A model generated the notes under the pieces. The model made no database searches and was not told the DNA's origin. It was given only the letters and a program-made list of their open reading frames with translations. 64,000 nt of DNA. It comes from Brevibacillus daliensis. Its GTDB lineage: Bacteria; Bacillota; Bacilli; Brevibacillales; Brevibacillaceae. Positions within the stretch are counted from its first letter, which is position 1; every line of letters starts with the position of its first letter. Location: NCBI RefSeq assembly GCF_021245735.1, contig NZ_JAJISB010000030.1, positions 1-64,000 on the forward strand, read 5' to 3'. Below, piece by piece: positions 1 to 8,022 of the stretch. The position numbers and the translations under genes are program-made.

Positions 1-75
1 GGCCGAAGGGGACGGTTTGCTAAACCGTTAGTATGCGTAAGTGTAGCGAGGGTTCGAATCCCTCACTCTCCGCCA
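1..75 (+). tRNA. tRNA-Ser (GCU), 5' end outside window
   Basis: The anticodon arm reads cggtttgctaaaccg, giving anticodon GCT (Ser, AGY codons). A long variable arm, a TTCGAATCC T-loop and an encoded CCA at 73-75 follow. The 5' acceptor strand lies before position 1, so the gene is partial. It is the first of six closely packed tRNA genes. Confidence 0.93.
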
Positions 76-96
76 TAAAAAAATATCTATGTTTGT

Positions 97-173
97 GGCG
101 GTGTAGCTCAGCTGGCTAGAGCGCTCGGTTCATACCCGAAAGGTCGGGGGTTCGACTCCCTTCGCCGCTACCA
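97..173 (+). tRNA. tRNA-Met (CAU), elongator type
   Basis: Anticodon loop ttCATac sits in the stem cggg/cccg. The 5' GGCGGTG pairs with 3' CGCCGCT (a G-U at the end), and CCA is encoded. It lacks the C1-A72-type end and the GGG/CCC anticodon stem context of initiator tRNA, so the elongator form is preferred. Confidence 0.93.
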
Positions 174-174
174 C

Positions 175-248
175 AGGGGCATAGTTTAACGGTAGAACAA
201 AAGTCTCCAAAACTTTTGGTGTGGGTTCGATTCCTGCTGCCCCTGCCA
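175..248 (+). tRNA. tRNA-Trp (CCA)
   Basis: The acceptor AGGGGCA pairs with TGCCCCT. The anticodon loop ctCCAaa is in an AAAGT/ACTTT stem. The T-arm has GGTTCGATTCC and the 3' CCA is encoded. It begins one base after the preceding tRNA. Confidence 0.94.
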
Positions 249-262
249 TAATATTTTAATCT

Positions 263-336
263 GGCGATCGTGGCGAAGTGGTTAACGCATCGGATTGTGG
301 TTCCGACATTCGTGGGTTCGATTCCCATCGGTCGCC
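263..336 (+). tRNA. tRNA-His (GUG)
   Basis: Anticodon loop ttGTGgt. The extra 5' G (-1), opposite discriminator C at 336, is the hallmark of tRNA-His. The acceptor GCGATCG pairs with CGGTCGC. CCA is not encoded: CCT follows the discriminator, so the CCA end must be added after transcription. Confidence 0.92.
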
Positions 337-369
337 CCTTTTTACTTTATACATATTACAATTTGATAC

Positions 370-443
370 GGGAGTATAGCCAAGTGGTAAGGCACGGGTC
401 TGCAAAACCCTTATCCCCGGTTCAAATCCGGGTACTCCCTCCA
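370..443 (+). tRNA. tRNA-Cys (GCA)
   Basis: The acceptor GGGAGTA pairs with TACTCCC. The anticodon loop ctGCAaa lies in a GGGT/ACCC stem. The T-loop is TTCAAAT and CCA is encoded. Confidence 0.94.
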
Positions 444-451
444 CAACATGC

Positions 452-528
452 GTCTCAGTAGCTCAGCTGGATAGAGCATCCGCCTTCTAAGCGGACGGTC
501 GGGAGTTCGAGTCTCTCCTGAGACGCCA
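452..528 (+). tRNA. tRNA-Arg (UCU)
   Basis: The acceptor GTCTCAG pairs with CTGAGAC. The anticodon loop ctTCTaa lies in a CCGC/GCGG stem. Discriminator G and an encoded CCA follow. It is the last gene of the tRNA cluster. Confidence 0.93.
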
Positions 529-615
529 TTTTTTTGCCTTTTTGTCGGATGGCCTAACTAATAGGAAAAGGAACTGATTTCAGGTATCAGTTTTCAGTCT
601 TGGAAGGCAATTCGT

Positions 616-645
616 TTGACAATTTTATAGGTATGAGGGTATACA
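616..645 (+). promoter_or_regulatory. SigA-type promoter, TTGACA-N18-TATACA
   Basis: A perfect -35 hexamer (616-621) is followed by an 18-base spacer and TATACA (640-645). It points toward the glycosyltransferase gene about 560 bases downstream. Confidence 0.6.
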
Positions 646-860
646 CGCTGCTAGGCAACATGTATGCTTATCTGTGTTTACTGACATGTATTTTATGGTA
701 TGGAAGCCATGAATTTACAAAAAACAATGGTCTTTCTGGCCTTTAAAAGTGAAGTATTACCAGTTAATTTGTTACATTTGCATATTGAGCGTTAATTTTC
801 CACATAAGTTTTATAGACAATGACTTGACCACTATTGAAAACTTAGACTATCATGGATTC

Positions 861-906
861 AAGCCTATATGAAAAGGGTAAGCCCTTTACTGAAGGCTTT
901 TTTTTC
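861..906 (+). terminator. Hairpin plus T-run inside the leader (terminator or attenuator)
   Basis: An outer stem aagcct/aggctt (861-866 with 894-899) encloses an inner hairpin aaaggg-taag-cccttt (873-888). A run of T follows. It lies between the upstream promoter and the glycosyltransferase, so it could end read-through from the tRNA operon or act as an attenuator. Confidence 0.6.
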
Positions 907-1160
907 TGCGGTAATACATGTCAAAAAGGAATAGTATTGTTGGCAGAATAAAACATGGAAGATGAGGGAAACGTGAAGAAGAAAAGTTTTTTCACGCAAT
1001 CTGCAGGTAAGATGTAGCGAATCACTGAGCTTATGCGTCATATTAAGCAAGAAAGAGTTGTAGAGAGAAAAATACAGTGATTTTTCCCACTTTTGAACGA
1101 TTGCAGCCTAGATGTGAATCGTGTAAACTCGCAGATAGGGTTCGAAGGAGTTATAACACT

Positions 1161-1196
1161 ACCTGTAAAGCGCTAAAGCGCAACAGGTCGAGGAGA
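1161..1196 (+). promoter_or_regulatory. Hairpin abutting the ribosome binding site
   Basis: ACCTGT (1161-1166) pairs with ACAGGT (1183-1188), with an inner GCGC/GCGC stem. The Shine-Dalgarno sequence AGGAGA follows at once and the ATG is at 1204. The hairpin does not cover the ribosome site but could affect its use or the mRNA end. Confidence 0.45.
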
Positions 1197-1203
1197 AGAA
1201 AAA

Positions 1204-2448
1204 ATGGTTGATTTAAAAGATATTCTTGAGGGGCTTTTCATCGGTTTTACGACTATAGTTGGTTTGGTAGCTATTTATCAGACAGGGATTTCGATTGCTG
1301 GCGGTGTGTTCCATAAGAAAAAAGAGATTACGCACGGGCCTAAGAAATCATTTGCTGTACTGGTCGCTGCTCATAATGAGTCAGCAGTAATTGCGCCATT
1401 GATTGAGAATCTAAAGAAAATGGATTACCCGCGTGAGATGTATGACATTTTTGTTATCTGTGATAACTGTACAGATAACACCGCGGAGATCGTTCGGAAG
1501 CATGGCGCCTATGCTTGCGAACGATTTGATAGTTCGAAACGAGGTAAGGGTTACGGTATCGAGTGGATGCTTGAAAAACTTTGGACAATGCCAAAGCAAT
1601 ATGACGCAGTAGTGATGTTTGACGCAGACAATCTAGTAGAGAAAAACTTTTTGGCTGTAATGAATGATCGCTTGTGCAAAGGACAACGAGTAATTCAAGG
1701 TTATCTAGACTCCAAGAACCCATTTGATTCATGGATTACACTGTCTTATGCAGTAACATACTGGTTCACAAACCGTATGTGGCAGTTGGCACGTCATAAC
1801 CTGGGTCTTCCTAATACACTAGGTGGAACAGGGCTTTGTATTGAGAGCAACCTATTGAAAGAAATGGGTTGGGAAGCAACTAGCTTGACAGAGGATCTGG
1901 AGTTCGCTACAAGATGTATTGAACGTGGCGTTTATCCATGCTGGGCACACGAAACGAAGGTTTTTGATGAAAAACCGATCGATTTGAGATCATCGATGAA
2001 GCAAAGACTTCGTTGGATGCAGGGACACTATGATGTAGGTGGCCGATATATATTTTCAGTGATCAAAAAAGGATTTAAACAAAGACGTTTGGGAATGCTT
2101 GACGCAGGTTTCTATCTTTTCCAACCGATGTATGTTTTGATTGTTACGTTCATGTCACTCTTGTTCATGGTTCGCTTTTTGGATTTAGACCTAGCCTTTG
2201 TTCCAGTAGCAGCTTTTTTACCAGACTGGCTCGTGTTTGCAACAACAGGAGTATTTTGGGTATTGCCATTCTTGGCGCTGTATCTGGAAAAAGTACCATT
2301 AAAGGCTTACCTGGGAATAATCTTACTCCCTATATTCTTCTTGACTTGGCTGCCAATCTTCATTTATGCGTTCTTTACAAAGAACAACCAAGAATGGAGC
2401 CACACTGCGCATACTCGTGCCATTCAGATTGAAGAAATGCAACAATAA
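1204..2448 (+). CDS. Membrane family 2 glycosyltransferase (processive type)
   Basis: A 414-residue inner-membrane glycosyltransferase, expected to move sugar from a nucleotide-sugar donor onto a polysaccharide or lipid acceptor at the cytoplasmic face. A membrane segment lies near residues 10-32. A GT-A catalytic domain follows with the donor-binding FDADN (139-143), the TED acidic motif (229-231) and QRLRW (267-271), the Q/RxxRW signature of processive enzymes such as cellulose, hyaluronan and poly-GlcNAc synthases. Three or four hydrophobic segments close the protein. No partner deacetylase or PilZ gene is adjacent, so the polymer cannot be named. The start is set by AGGAGA eight bases upstream of the ATG. 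Confidence 0.88.
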   Translation: MVDLKDILEGLFIGFTTIVGLVAIYQTGISIAGGVFHKKKEITHGPKKSFAVLVAAHNESAVIAPLIENLKKMDYPREMYDIFVICDNCTDNTAEIVRKHGAYACERFDSSKRGKGYGIEWMLEKLWTMPKQYDAVVMFDADNLVEKNFLAVMNDRLCKGQRVIQGYLDSKNPFDSWITLSYAVTYWFTNRMWQLARHNLGLPNTLGGTGLCIESNLLKEMGWEATSLTEDLEFATRCIERGVYPCWAHETKVFDEKPIDLRSSMKQRLRWMQGHYDVGGRYIFSVIKKGFKQRRLGMLDAGFYLFQPMYVLIVTFMSLLFMVRFLDLDLAFVPVAAFLPDWLVFATTGVFWVLPFLALYLEKVPLKAYLGIILLPIFFLTWLPIFIYAFFTKNNQEWSHTAHTRAIQIEEMQQ

Positions 2449-2493
2449 CAGGAAGCAAAAAGTGGGAAAATCAATTGTTAAAGCTACATTTAC

Positions 2494-2524
2494 GAACCGC
2501 AAGCCGTGCTGCGGTTCTTTTCTT
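2494..2524 (+). terminator. Rho-independent terminator
   Basis: GAACCGC (2494-2500) pairs with GCGGTTC (2511-2517), followed by a T-rich tail. It lies 45 bases after the glycosyltransferase stop. Confidence 0.8.
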
Positions 2525-2576
2525 TTTAAGAAACTGATATACTGAAGCAATGTAAGGAAACGAAAGGAGTAACATC

Positions 2577-3566
2577 ATGCAGATGGATGAACGATCTATC
2601 GCTTGTGAACCCCTACTATGGGGTGATAAGCGTTATCATACATGGAATTACCATTTACGAAGTATGTTTCAACATAAAGTATTTAAGGTTCCGTTAGACG
2701 GGGGATTTAGTTGTCCCAATCGAGATGGGAACGTAGCAACTGGCGGTTGTACGTTTTGCAGTGCCAGAGGATCTGGAGACTTTGCAGGAGACCGACGCAT
2801 GACGCTCGAAAAACAGTTCCATGACGTTAAAGGCAGAATGCATGAAAAATGGCCCACTGCCAAATATCTTGGCTTCTTTCAAGCATTTAGCAATACGTAC
2901 GCTCCGGTAGAGGAATTGCGAGATATGTACGAAACCATTTTGAAACAAGATGATGTAGTAGGTCTTTCAATTGCTACGCGTCCTGATTGCTTGCCTGACG
3001 ATGTTGTCGAATACCTGGCTGAGTTAAATGAGAGAACCTATTTGTGGGTAGAGCTGGGGCTTCAGACGGTTCATGAGCGGACACAACAGTCAATCAATCG
3101 AGCACATGATTATCAGACCTATTTGGATGGAGTTGAAAAACTTCGCAAACATAACATCCGGGTTTGTTCACACATTATTTATGGTCTGCCTGGTGAGAAT
3201 TATGATGATATGATGGAAACTGCTCAAGCAGCAGCTCATCTTGATATTCAGGGAATCAAAATCCATCTGCTCCATCTGCTAAAGAAGACACCAATGGTTA
3301 AACAGTATAACGCCGGTATGCTGGAATTTTTGACTCAGGAAGAGTATACAAAGCTGGTGGTAGATACGTTAGAGATTTTGCCCCCTGAGATGATTGTTCA
3401 TCGAATTACAGGCGATGGCCCTCCTGATATTTTAATTGGACCGATGTGGAGCCGTAAAAAGTGGGAAGTGCTAAATGGCATTGAAGCCGAAATGAAGCGA
3501 CGTGACACATGGCAGGGTAAATTTTATGACCCTAACTGGATACCAAGCCCAGACCTAGGAAAATAG
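2577..3566 (+). CDS. ytqA: TIGR01212-type radical SAM protein (YtqA-like)
   Basis: A 329-residue radical S-adenosylmethionine enzyme. The iron-sulfur signature is atypical: a Cys in FSCPNRDG, then GGCTFC, so the three cysteines are spaced wider at the first position, as in the Elp3/YtqA/YhcC group. LGFFQAFSNTYAP and HIIYGLPGE match this family. Its substrate is not established, although a role in RNA modification has been proposed for relatives. In B. subtilis the gene neighbours a methyltransferase gene (ytqB), which is not adjacent here. AAAGGAG precedes the ATG at good spacing. Confidence 0.85.
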   Translation: MQMDERSIACEPLLWGDKRYHTWNYHLRSMFQHKVFKVPLDGGFSCPNRDGNVATGGCTFCSARGSGDFAGDRRMTLEKQFHDVKGRMHEKWPTAKYLGFFQAFSNTYAPVEELRDMYETILKQDDVVGLSIATRPDCLPDDVVEYLAELNERTYLWVELGLQTVHERTQQSINRAHDYQTYLDGVEKLRKHNIRVCSHIIYGLPGENYDDMMETAQAAAHLDIQGIKIHLLHLLKKTPMVKQYNAGMLEFLTQEEYTKLVVDTLEILPPEMIVHRITGDGPPDILIGPMWSRKKWEVLNGIEAEMKRRDTWQGKFYDPNWIPSPDLGK

Positions 3567-3574
3567 ATAAATAT

Positions 3575-3620
3575 GAAAAAAAGGAACGCATGGATCGATA
3601 GACCCTGCGCTCCTTTTTTT
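3575..3620. terminator. Bidirectional terminator between convergent genes
   Basis: AAAGGAACGCA pairs with TGCGCTCCTTT (one mismatch). There is an A-run before it and a T-run after it, so it can end transcription of both the radical SAM gene and the CBS gene. Confidence 0.75.
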
Positions 3621-3628
3621 GTAACTGA

Positions 3629-4264
3629 TTATTCATGGATGGAAGTAACCGTGAATCCATGATTTTCGAAATCTTGTTTAATTTCTTCCACATTATCAGT
3701 ACTTTTAAATTTAACTAGGATTCTACGTACACCTGAATGCCTGGAATCAAATGATACACAGGAAATAACATTTGCTTCGTGATCAGTCAGGATAGATGAA
3801 ATTTCTCGTAAAATGCCTTTTCCTTCAAAATGTGTGAGCAGCATGCGTGTACCTTTTACACCCATACCAAAAACTGATTCTAGAACTAGCTCCATATCTT
3901 TTCTTTTGATAATTCCAAGGAACTTATTATTCTCATCCACAATAGGTACAAAGGGATAACGAACAATGATGGGAAGGGCGTCTTCATACAAATGTTCGGT
4001 GGTGAGAGCAAGTAAATTAGGATCGACTCCATCTGCGAGAGGTAGTTGGGTAAAGTCGTCAAAGGTGAGCCCGGTATATTTGTGTTCGTACATTTCAAAT
4101 AGACTTCGTTTGCTAAGTGTACCATAGTAAGTACCATCTTCATTAACCACCGGCATACTAAGTAATTTGTACGTAGACATTTGCTTAAGCGCGTGGGCAA
4201 TGGAGTCAGAAGGCTTTACTACAGTTAGCGATGACAATGGAGAAAGACAATCAGTAATAAACAT
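3629..4264 (-). CDS. CBS-pair plus ACT-domain protein (AcuB-like)
   Basis: A 211-residue cytoplasmic protein with two CBS motifs in the first part (DSIAHALKQMSTYKLLSMPV and, later, YPFVPIVDENNKFLGIIKRKD) and an ACT-like C-terminal domain (GKGILREISSILTDHEANV). CBS pairs bind adenine nucleotides and ACT domains bind small metabolites. The architecture is that of AcuB, found beside acetoin genes in B. subtilis, but no acetoin genes are near here, so the ligand is unknown. I moved the start to the second Met: AAAGGGGGG lies just upstream of it, whereas the longer reading has no ribosome site. Confidence 0.8.
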   Translation of the reverse strand: MFITDCLSPLSSLTVVKPSDSIAHALKQMSTYKLLSMPVVNEDGTYYGTLSKRSLFEMYEHKYTGLTFDDFTQLPLADGVDPNLLALTTEHLYEDALPIIVRYPFVPIVDENNKFLGIIKRKDMELVLESVFGMGVKGTRMLLTHFEGKGILREISSILTDHEANVISCVSFDSRHSGVRRILVKFKSTDNVEEIKQDFENHGFTVTSIHE

Positions 4265-4373
4265 GGAATACCCCCCTTTGTTAATAATGGACATTAGAAA
4301 GTGCTACCCTTATTCCCCTTCACTTATAAGTATAAAAGGTATTGGACGGCTTGCATACAGAAGTCTTATCGAA

Positions 4374-5093
4374 TTATAAAATTTTATTAGCATATTCAGG
4401 AAAATTAGTGATAATTCCATCTATCTCATACGAAATAAGCTCTTTCATTCGTGCTGGGGTATCTACTGTCCAGCTGAGGATGGAAAGGTTATGTTTTTTA
4501 GCCTCTTTAATTAAAGCTTTGGTCACTTGGTCATCTGGTGCATGGAGTTCATCGGCACGGTACTCCTTCGCAATGTCGCATGGACGCTGAAGCTGTCCAA
4601 AGTACAATAAGCCAGTACGTATTTTTGGGTCAATTTCCTTTATTCGTAACAGGCTTGTAAAGTTAAACGAGGAGATGACAACCTGCGACGTGAGACGAAA
4701 ATCGTAAATAGCACGAATCAGTTTTTCTTCCAGATTAGGTTGGGGGACTATGAAATTTTTTAGCTCAATAATTAATTTCAATCCAGTTGTCTTGGCGAAA
4801 AGAAGTACTTCAGAAAGCTCCGGAACTTTAGCTGGTTGAATCGCTAAATGATGCTTTGTGGCCGCATTAAGACGCCGTATATCGTGTAAGGTAAAATCAC
4901 GCACTTCGCCTTTGCCGTTCGTAGTATGTTCCAAGCGAGTGTCGTGCATGACAATGATCTCACCATCTGCTGTTAGCTGCACATCAATCTCAAGTCCATC
5001 CGCCCCATGCAAATAAGCGGCATGAAAAGCTGGGAACGTGTTTTCCGGATATTGGCCAGAGGCACCCCTATGGGCATAGATATAGGTTGTCAT
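4374..5093 (-). CDS. Glycerophosphodiester phosphodiesterase
   Basis: A 239-residue GDPD TIM-barrel enzyme that would hydrolyse deacylated phospholipids to glycerol-3-phosphate and an alcohol. It shows the full signature HRGASG (near residue 8), PENT, EIDVQLT and the second catalytic His in VMHD. No signal peptide is visible, so it is likely cytoplasmic (UgpQ-like) and not secreted like GlpQ. AGGAGGG lies nine bases before the ATG. It is read toward the CBS-ACT gene with about 110 bases between. Confidence 0.9.
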   Translation of the reverse strand: MTTYIYAHRGASGQYPENTFPAFHAAYLHGADGLEIDVQLTADGEIIVMHDTRLEHTTNGKGEVRDFTLHDIRRLNAATKHHLAIQPAKVPELSEVLLFAKTTGLKLIIELKNFIVPQPNLEEKLIRAIYDFRLTSQVVISSFNFTSLLRIKEIDPKIRTGLLYFGQLQRPCDIAKEYRADELHAPDDQVTKALIKEAKKHNLSILSWTVDTPARMKELISYEIDGIITNFPEYANKIL

Positions 5094-5171
5094 GGGTGGA
5101 CCCTCCTTTTTTGCATTCTCTCTTAGCTTTATGCATGAATAGAGAGTTTTAGGAATGAAATGGTATCAAAT

Positions 5172-5249
5172 AACAAAACGTTCATGACCGTTTTGTTGGA
5201 CCGCAAGCGGTCACATCCAATTTTATGAAAAATGTCGAGACGTTTTTCA
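5172..5249. repeat. Three consecutive hairpins
   Basis: AACAAAACG/CGTTTTGTT (5172-5197), GACCGC-AA-GCGGTC (5199-5212) and TGAAAAA.../...TTTTTCA (5226-5249) follow one another with almost no gap. They lie in the intergenic space of the divergent GDPD and acetyltransferase genes, upstream of the acetyltransferase promoter. Confidence 0.65.
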
Positions 5250-5285
5250 CAAAAAAATGCTGTAGTTCATTGTACAACTTGTAGA

Positions 5286-5314
5286 ATGACACAGATGTGA
5301 TCACCTACTATAAT
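5286..5314 (+). promoter_or_regulatory. SigA-type promoter with palindromic spacer
   Basis: ATGACA (5286-5291), a 17-base spacer and a perfect TATAAT (5309-5314). The spacer contains the palindrome GTGATCAC, a possible operator. It drives the acetyltransferase gene that starts 30 bases later. Confidence 0.75.
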
Positions 5315-5343
5315 AGGGAAAAATAGGGGAGAGGTGAAACGAG

Positions 5344-6198
5344 ATGAACAACAACCCAGCTAACCAGCAGGAATCAGATAAAGAAGGGGCAGATTACTCC
5401 ATCATTGTGGATGCTCATAATCATCGGTTAAAAGTATTGGAATATAAAACAGAAGAGATCTCATCCATCGCAGATAAACTATACAAAGAAGGCAAAGCAG
5501 AAGGAATGAGTAAACTGATCGTGTATGCACGTAAAGAGGATCTTAAGAACTGGGAGAAGGAAGGGTTCCATCAGGAGGGAGTCATTGACGGCTTCTTTAA
5601 TGGTGTAGATGCTCAAATGGTGTGCAAATTCATTACCACTGAACGAGGCATACCTAAAGATAAAAAAACAGCGGATGAGATTCTTTCTATCAGCTTACAA
5701 AAACAGGGACAGGCCAGTCCAAAAGAGCTAGATGAGGGCTATCTGCTGCGCTTTGCTACAACAGAAGATGCACTGGAATTGGCACAATTGTACAGCATTG
5801 TCTTTCCAGCCTATCCTACACCAATGGATGATCCAGACTATGTCAAAAAAACGATGCAAGCCCATACGACCTATATAGTAATCGAGTCGCAGGGCAAGAT
5901 TGTATGTTCTGCATCTGCTGAAGTGACGCCAGAGTATGGATCTGCTGAGTTAACTGACTGTGCAACTTTGCCAGAATGGTTAGGGAAGGGACTACTGCAA
6001 CATATATTTTTTGCATTGGAAAAATACATGGAGGAGAGCGGCATCTATTATCTATATACAATAACTCGTGCGCACTCTCCAGGAATGAATATTACAGCAG
6101 CCAAGCACGGCTATCGGTACCGTGGAAGACTGATTAATAACTGTACGATTGCTACTGGATTTGAGGATATGAATATCTGGGTAAAATCGCTTCGATAA
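5344..6198 (+). CDS. ablB: Putative beta-lysine N-acetyltransferase (AblB/YodP-like)
   Basis: A 284-residue protein with a C-terminal GNAT fold (residues about 135-284, acetyl-CoA loop around LPEWLGKGLLQHIF). Its N-terminal half, YARKEDLKNWEKEGF and the NITAAKHGYRYRGRLINN stretch match the AblB group. AblB acetylates beta-lysine made by lysine 2,3-aminomutase (AblA/KamA), giving the osmolyte N-epsilon-acetyl-beta-lysine. In B. subtilis the homologue yodP sits in the lysine-utilisation operon with yodQRST, whose counterparts lie just downstream here. The aminomutase itself is not in this window. GGGGAGAGG precedes the ATG. Confidence 0.8.
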   Translation: MNNNPANQQESDKEGADYSIIVDAHNHRLKVLEYKTEEISSIADKLYKEGKAEGMSKLIVYARKEDLKNWEKEGFHQEGVIDGFFNGVDAQMVCKFITTERGIPKDKKTADEILSISLQKQGQASPKELDEGYLLRFATTEDALELAQLYSIVFPAYPTPMDDPDYVKKTMQAHTTYIVIESQGKIVCSASAEVTPEYGSAELTDCATLPEWLGKGLLQHIFFALEKYMEESGIYYLYTITRAHSPGMNITAAKHGYRYRGRLINNCTIATGFEDMNIWVKSLR

Positions 6199-6242
6199 GT
6201 GAAAAACATTCTGTTTTACTGATAAATAGTAAGCGATCAGGA

Positions 6243-7841
6243 TCAGGGTACAAACAAAGCTTGATGAAGACGGTAAGCCATGATGGCCAGTTCCAGTTGC
6301 CAACGATCTGAGGCATGAGATAGATCACTGCCTGTTAACTCTTCGATCTGCTGCAATCGATAGGTAAGAGTATGCCTGTGAATATACAATTTCTCTGCGG
6401 TTTTACGACCGTTTAATGCATGCGAAAAATAACAATGAATGGTCCTTAGCAGTTGAAAGGCATGCTTCTCGTCATACGCAAGCAGATGCTGGAGTACAGG
6501 CTGCCAGAGGGCGGCAAGCTGATGCTCTTGATGATGGTAAGGGAAAAGAAACTGATATCCGGCTAACTGTGAAAAAACGACTACTGTTTGCTGATTCTCT
6601 CTACTCTTGTCTTCAAGTTGAGTAGGGAACGCTTCTGATGGTCTAGCTAATAAGCTGAGACACTTCATGGAAAAAACAGCCTCTTGGGCAGCTACTGATA
6701 ATTCCTGTAAGTCTGAGCGTGGTTGGCTACATCCGATTAAAAGTGGTAAATGGGGATGAAGTTCAGACCAGCTGGAGACAATTTTGGTTAACAATTTTGT
6801 ACTGGTAGGCTGTTCTGGTAAAACAAGTATGATATCATTGCTGCGCTCTTTAATTAAATAATGTGGCTGGATCAGTTCAGCTAGACGTTTGATTAAAGCG
6901 GGCAGCTTTTGTGTGAAAAGCAAGTGATCGTCTGGCTGAATCTGGTCTGGAAAGCCAAGGGAAGCGATCAGATGGGCTCCTGTTAGCGAATAACCCAGTA
7001 ATCGACTGCGAGCCTCTGCCTCGCGGGTCAATTGAAAAGTAACGCTCAATAAATCATCCACAAAATCCCCTTGCACGCGTCTTTCTGCGGCTGCAACCTC
7101 TCTATCTTTGCTGTAGGCGAGCGCAGCCAGTGTAGATGCATGTTGCATAGCTATCAAATCCAGTTCATTTCTCCAGCTTATTGGCTTTCCAAGGAGAAGC
7201 GTTCCATACAGATGTTGACCTGCTTGAATAGGCAAACTATGTTTCTCATACTCTTCCTCTCGCCACGAATGCTCATGATCGTTGATTTTCGGCTCAGTAT
7301 GAACCAGTTCATAACCTAATGAGTCAATGATTGTCACTTCTCCACTTGTCACATCCGCTAACTCCTGTGCAATTGCAGATAACCCCAGTCCCGTTAAAGC
7401 GACGTTCAACAGCCGCTGGTGAATTTCTTCCGAATACCGTTGGAATTCAAACTGGCGATTTACAATAGGCTGTAAAATTGCTTTCGTCACTGTTGAAAAA
7501 TTAAGTTCCACAGGAATTTCGATCAAGGGAAAACCTAATAAATTCGCCTCTTCAATAAAAGAATTAGGTATTTCGTTCAAGTAAAACCCTGTATGAATGG
7601 CTACACCACTAAGTTGTTGAGTAGCTAGTGAAGAAATAAACCGATCTCGTTTCAGCTTATCTGTATCCAGCCCAAAACCGGTAGTAATCAAAAATTCTCC
7701 AGCCTGCAATCTTTTTACATCATCAAGTATTTCTACAATTGTTACCCAGCGAATGGGATTGTCTATGCCAGCTGCTCCTGCTACCAATTTAGAATGAACC
7801 ATATCAGGTAATTGGAGGGCCTCTCGAATGGTAATGGACAT
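6243..7841 (-). CDS. PucR-family transcriptional regulator
   Basis: A 532-residue regulator with the PucR N-terminal purine-catabolism domain (about residues 1-120, including GEFLITTGFGLD), a middle GGDEF-like region and a C-terminal PucR helix-turn-helix (RKTAEKLYIHRHTLTYRLQQIEELTG). It is divergent from the aminotransferase-CoA transferase-deacylase operon and convergent with the acetyltransferase, so it is the likely local regulator. The inducer is not known. The start was moved to the second Met because AAAGGAG lies eight bases before it. Confidence 0.87.
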   Translation of the reverse strand: MSITIREALQLPDMVHSKLVAGAAGIDNPIRWVTIVEILDDVKRLQAGEFLITTGFGLDTDKLKRDRFISSLATQQLSGVAIHTGFYLNEIPNSFIEEANLLGFPLIEIPVELNFSTVTKAILQPIVNRQFEFQRYSEEIHQRLLNVALTGLGLSAIAQELADVTSGEVTIIDSLGYELVHTEPKINDHEHSWREEEYEKHSLPIQAGQHLYGTLLLGKPISWRNELDLIAMQHASTLAALAYSKDREVAAAERRVQGDFVDDLLSVTFQLTREAEARSRLLGYSLTGAHLIASLGFPDQIQPDDHLLFTQKLPALIKRLAELIQPHYLIKERSNDIILVLPEQPTSTKLLTKIVSSWSELHPHLPLLIGCSQPRSDLQELSVAAQEAVFSMKCLSLLARPSEAFPTQLEDKSRENQQTVVVFSQLAGYQFLFPYHHQEHQLAALWQPVLQHLLAYDEKHAFQLLRTIHCYFSHALNGRKTAEKLYIHRHTLTYRLQQIEELTGSDLSHASDRWQLELAIMAYRLHQALFVP

Positions 7842-7942
7842 GTGATTTACTCCTTTCATCAGTCTGGTAGCGAGTTTTTATTTGCCATGCTTGTCCTATT
7901 ATACAAAATGTACAAAATATTTTTAAAATTATCCATTGTTTT

Positions 7943-7969
7943 TTGACAGTAGGGAGAATGGAATATGCT
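7943..7969 (+). promoter_or_regulatory. Possible promoter of the aminotransferase operon
   Basis: A perfect TTGACA (7943-7948) is followed by TATGCT (7964-7969). The spacer is only 15 bases, so the promoter may need activation, for example by the divergent PucR protein. The assignment is tentative. Confidence 0.4.
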
Positions 7970-8022
7970 ACGTAATGCGATACGATTAGAAAAAAAGTAG
8001 TAAGGAAGGGAAGCGAGACTAC

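Larger units (their letters stand above)
529..1203 (+). other. Long non-coding stretch and probable leader of the glycosyltransferase gene
   Basis: About 675 bases separate the tRNA cluster from the next gene and hold no convincing ORF with a ribosome site. They contain a good vegetative promoter (616-645), a weaker TTGACC/TATCAT pair (825-854), a terminator-like hairpin with a T-run (861-906) and a hairpin just before the ribosome site (1161-1188). If transcription starts near 650, the gene has a leader of more than 500 bases that includes a possible attenuator. Confidence 0.6.

Noticed and set aside
865-1050. Minus-strand frame in the glycosyltransferase leader
   Set aside because: No ribosome site; it covers the terminator hairpin and has no recognisable features.
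1161-1190. cre site or c-di-GMP riboswitch ahead of the glycosyltransferase
   Set aside because: The CG position does not fit the cre consensus and no c-di-GMP riboswitch core is visible; only a hairpin is supported.
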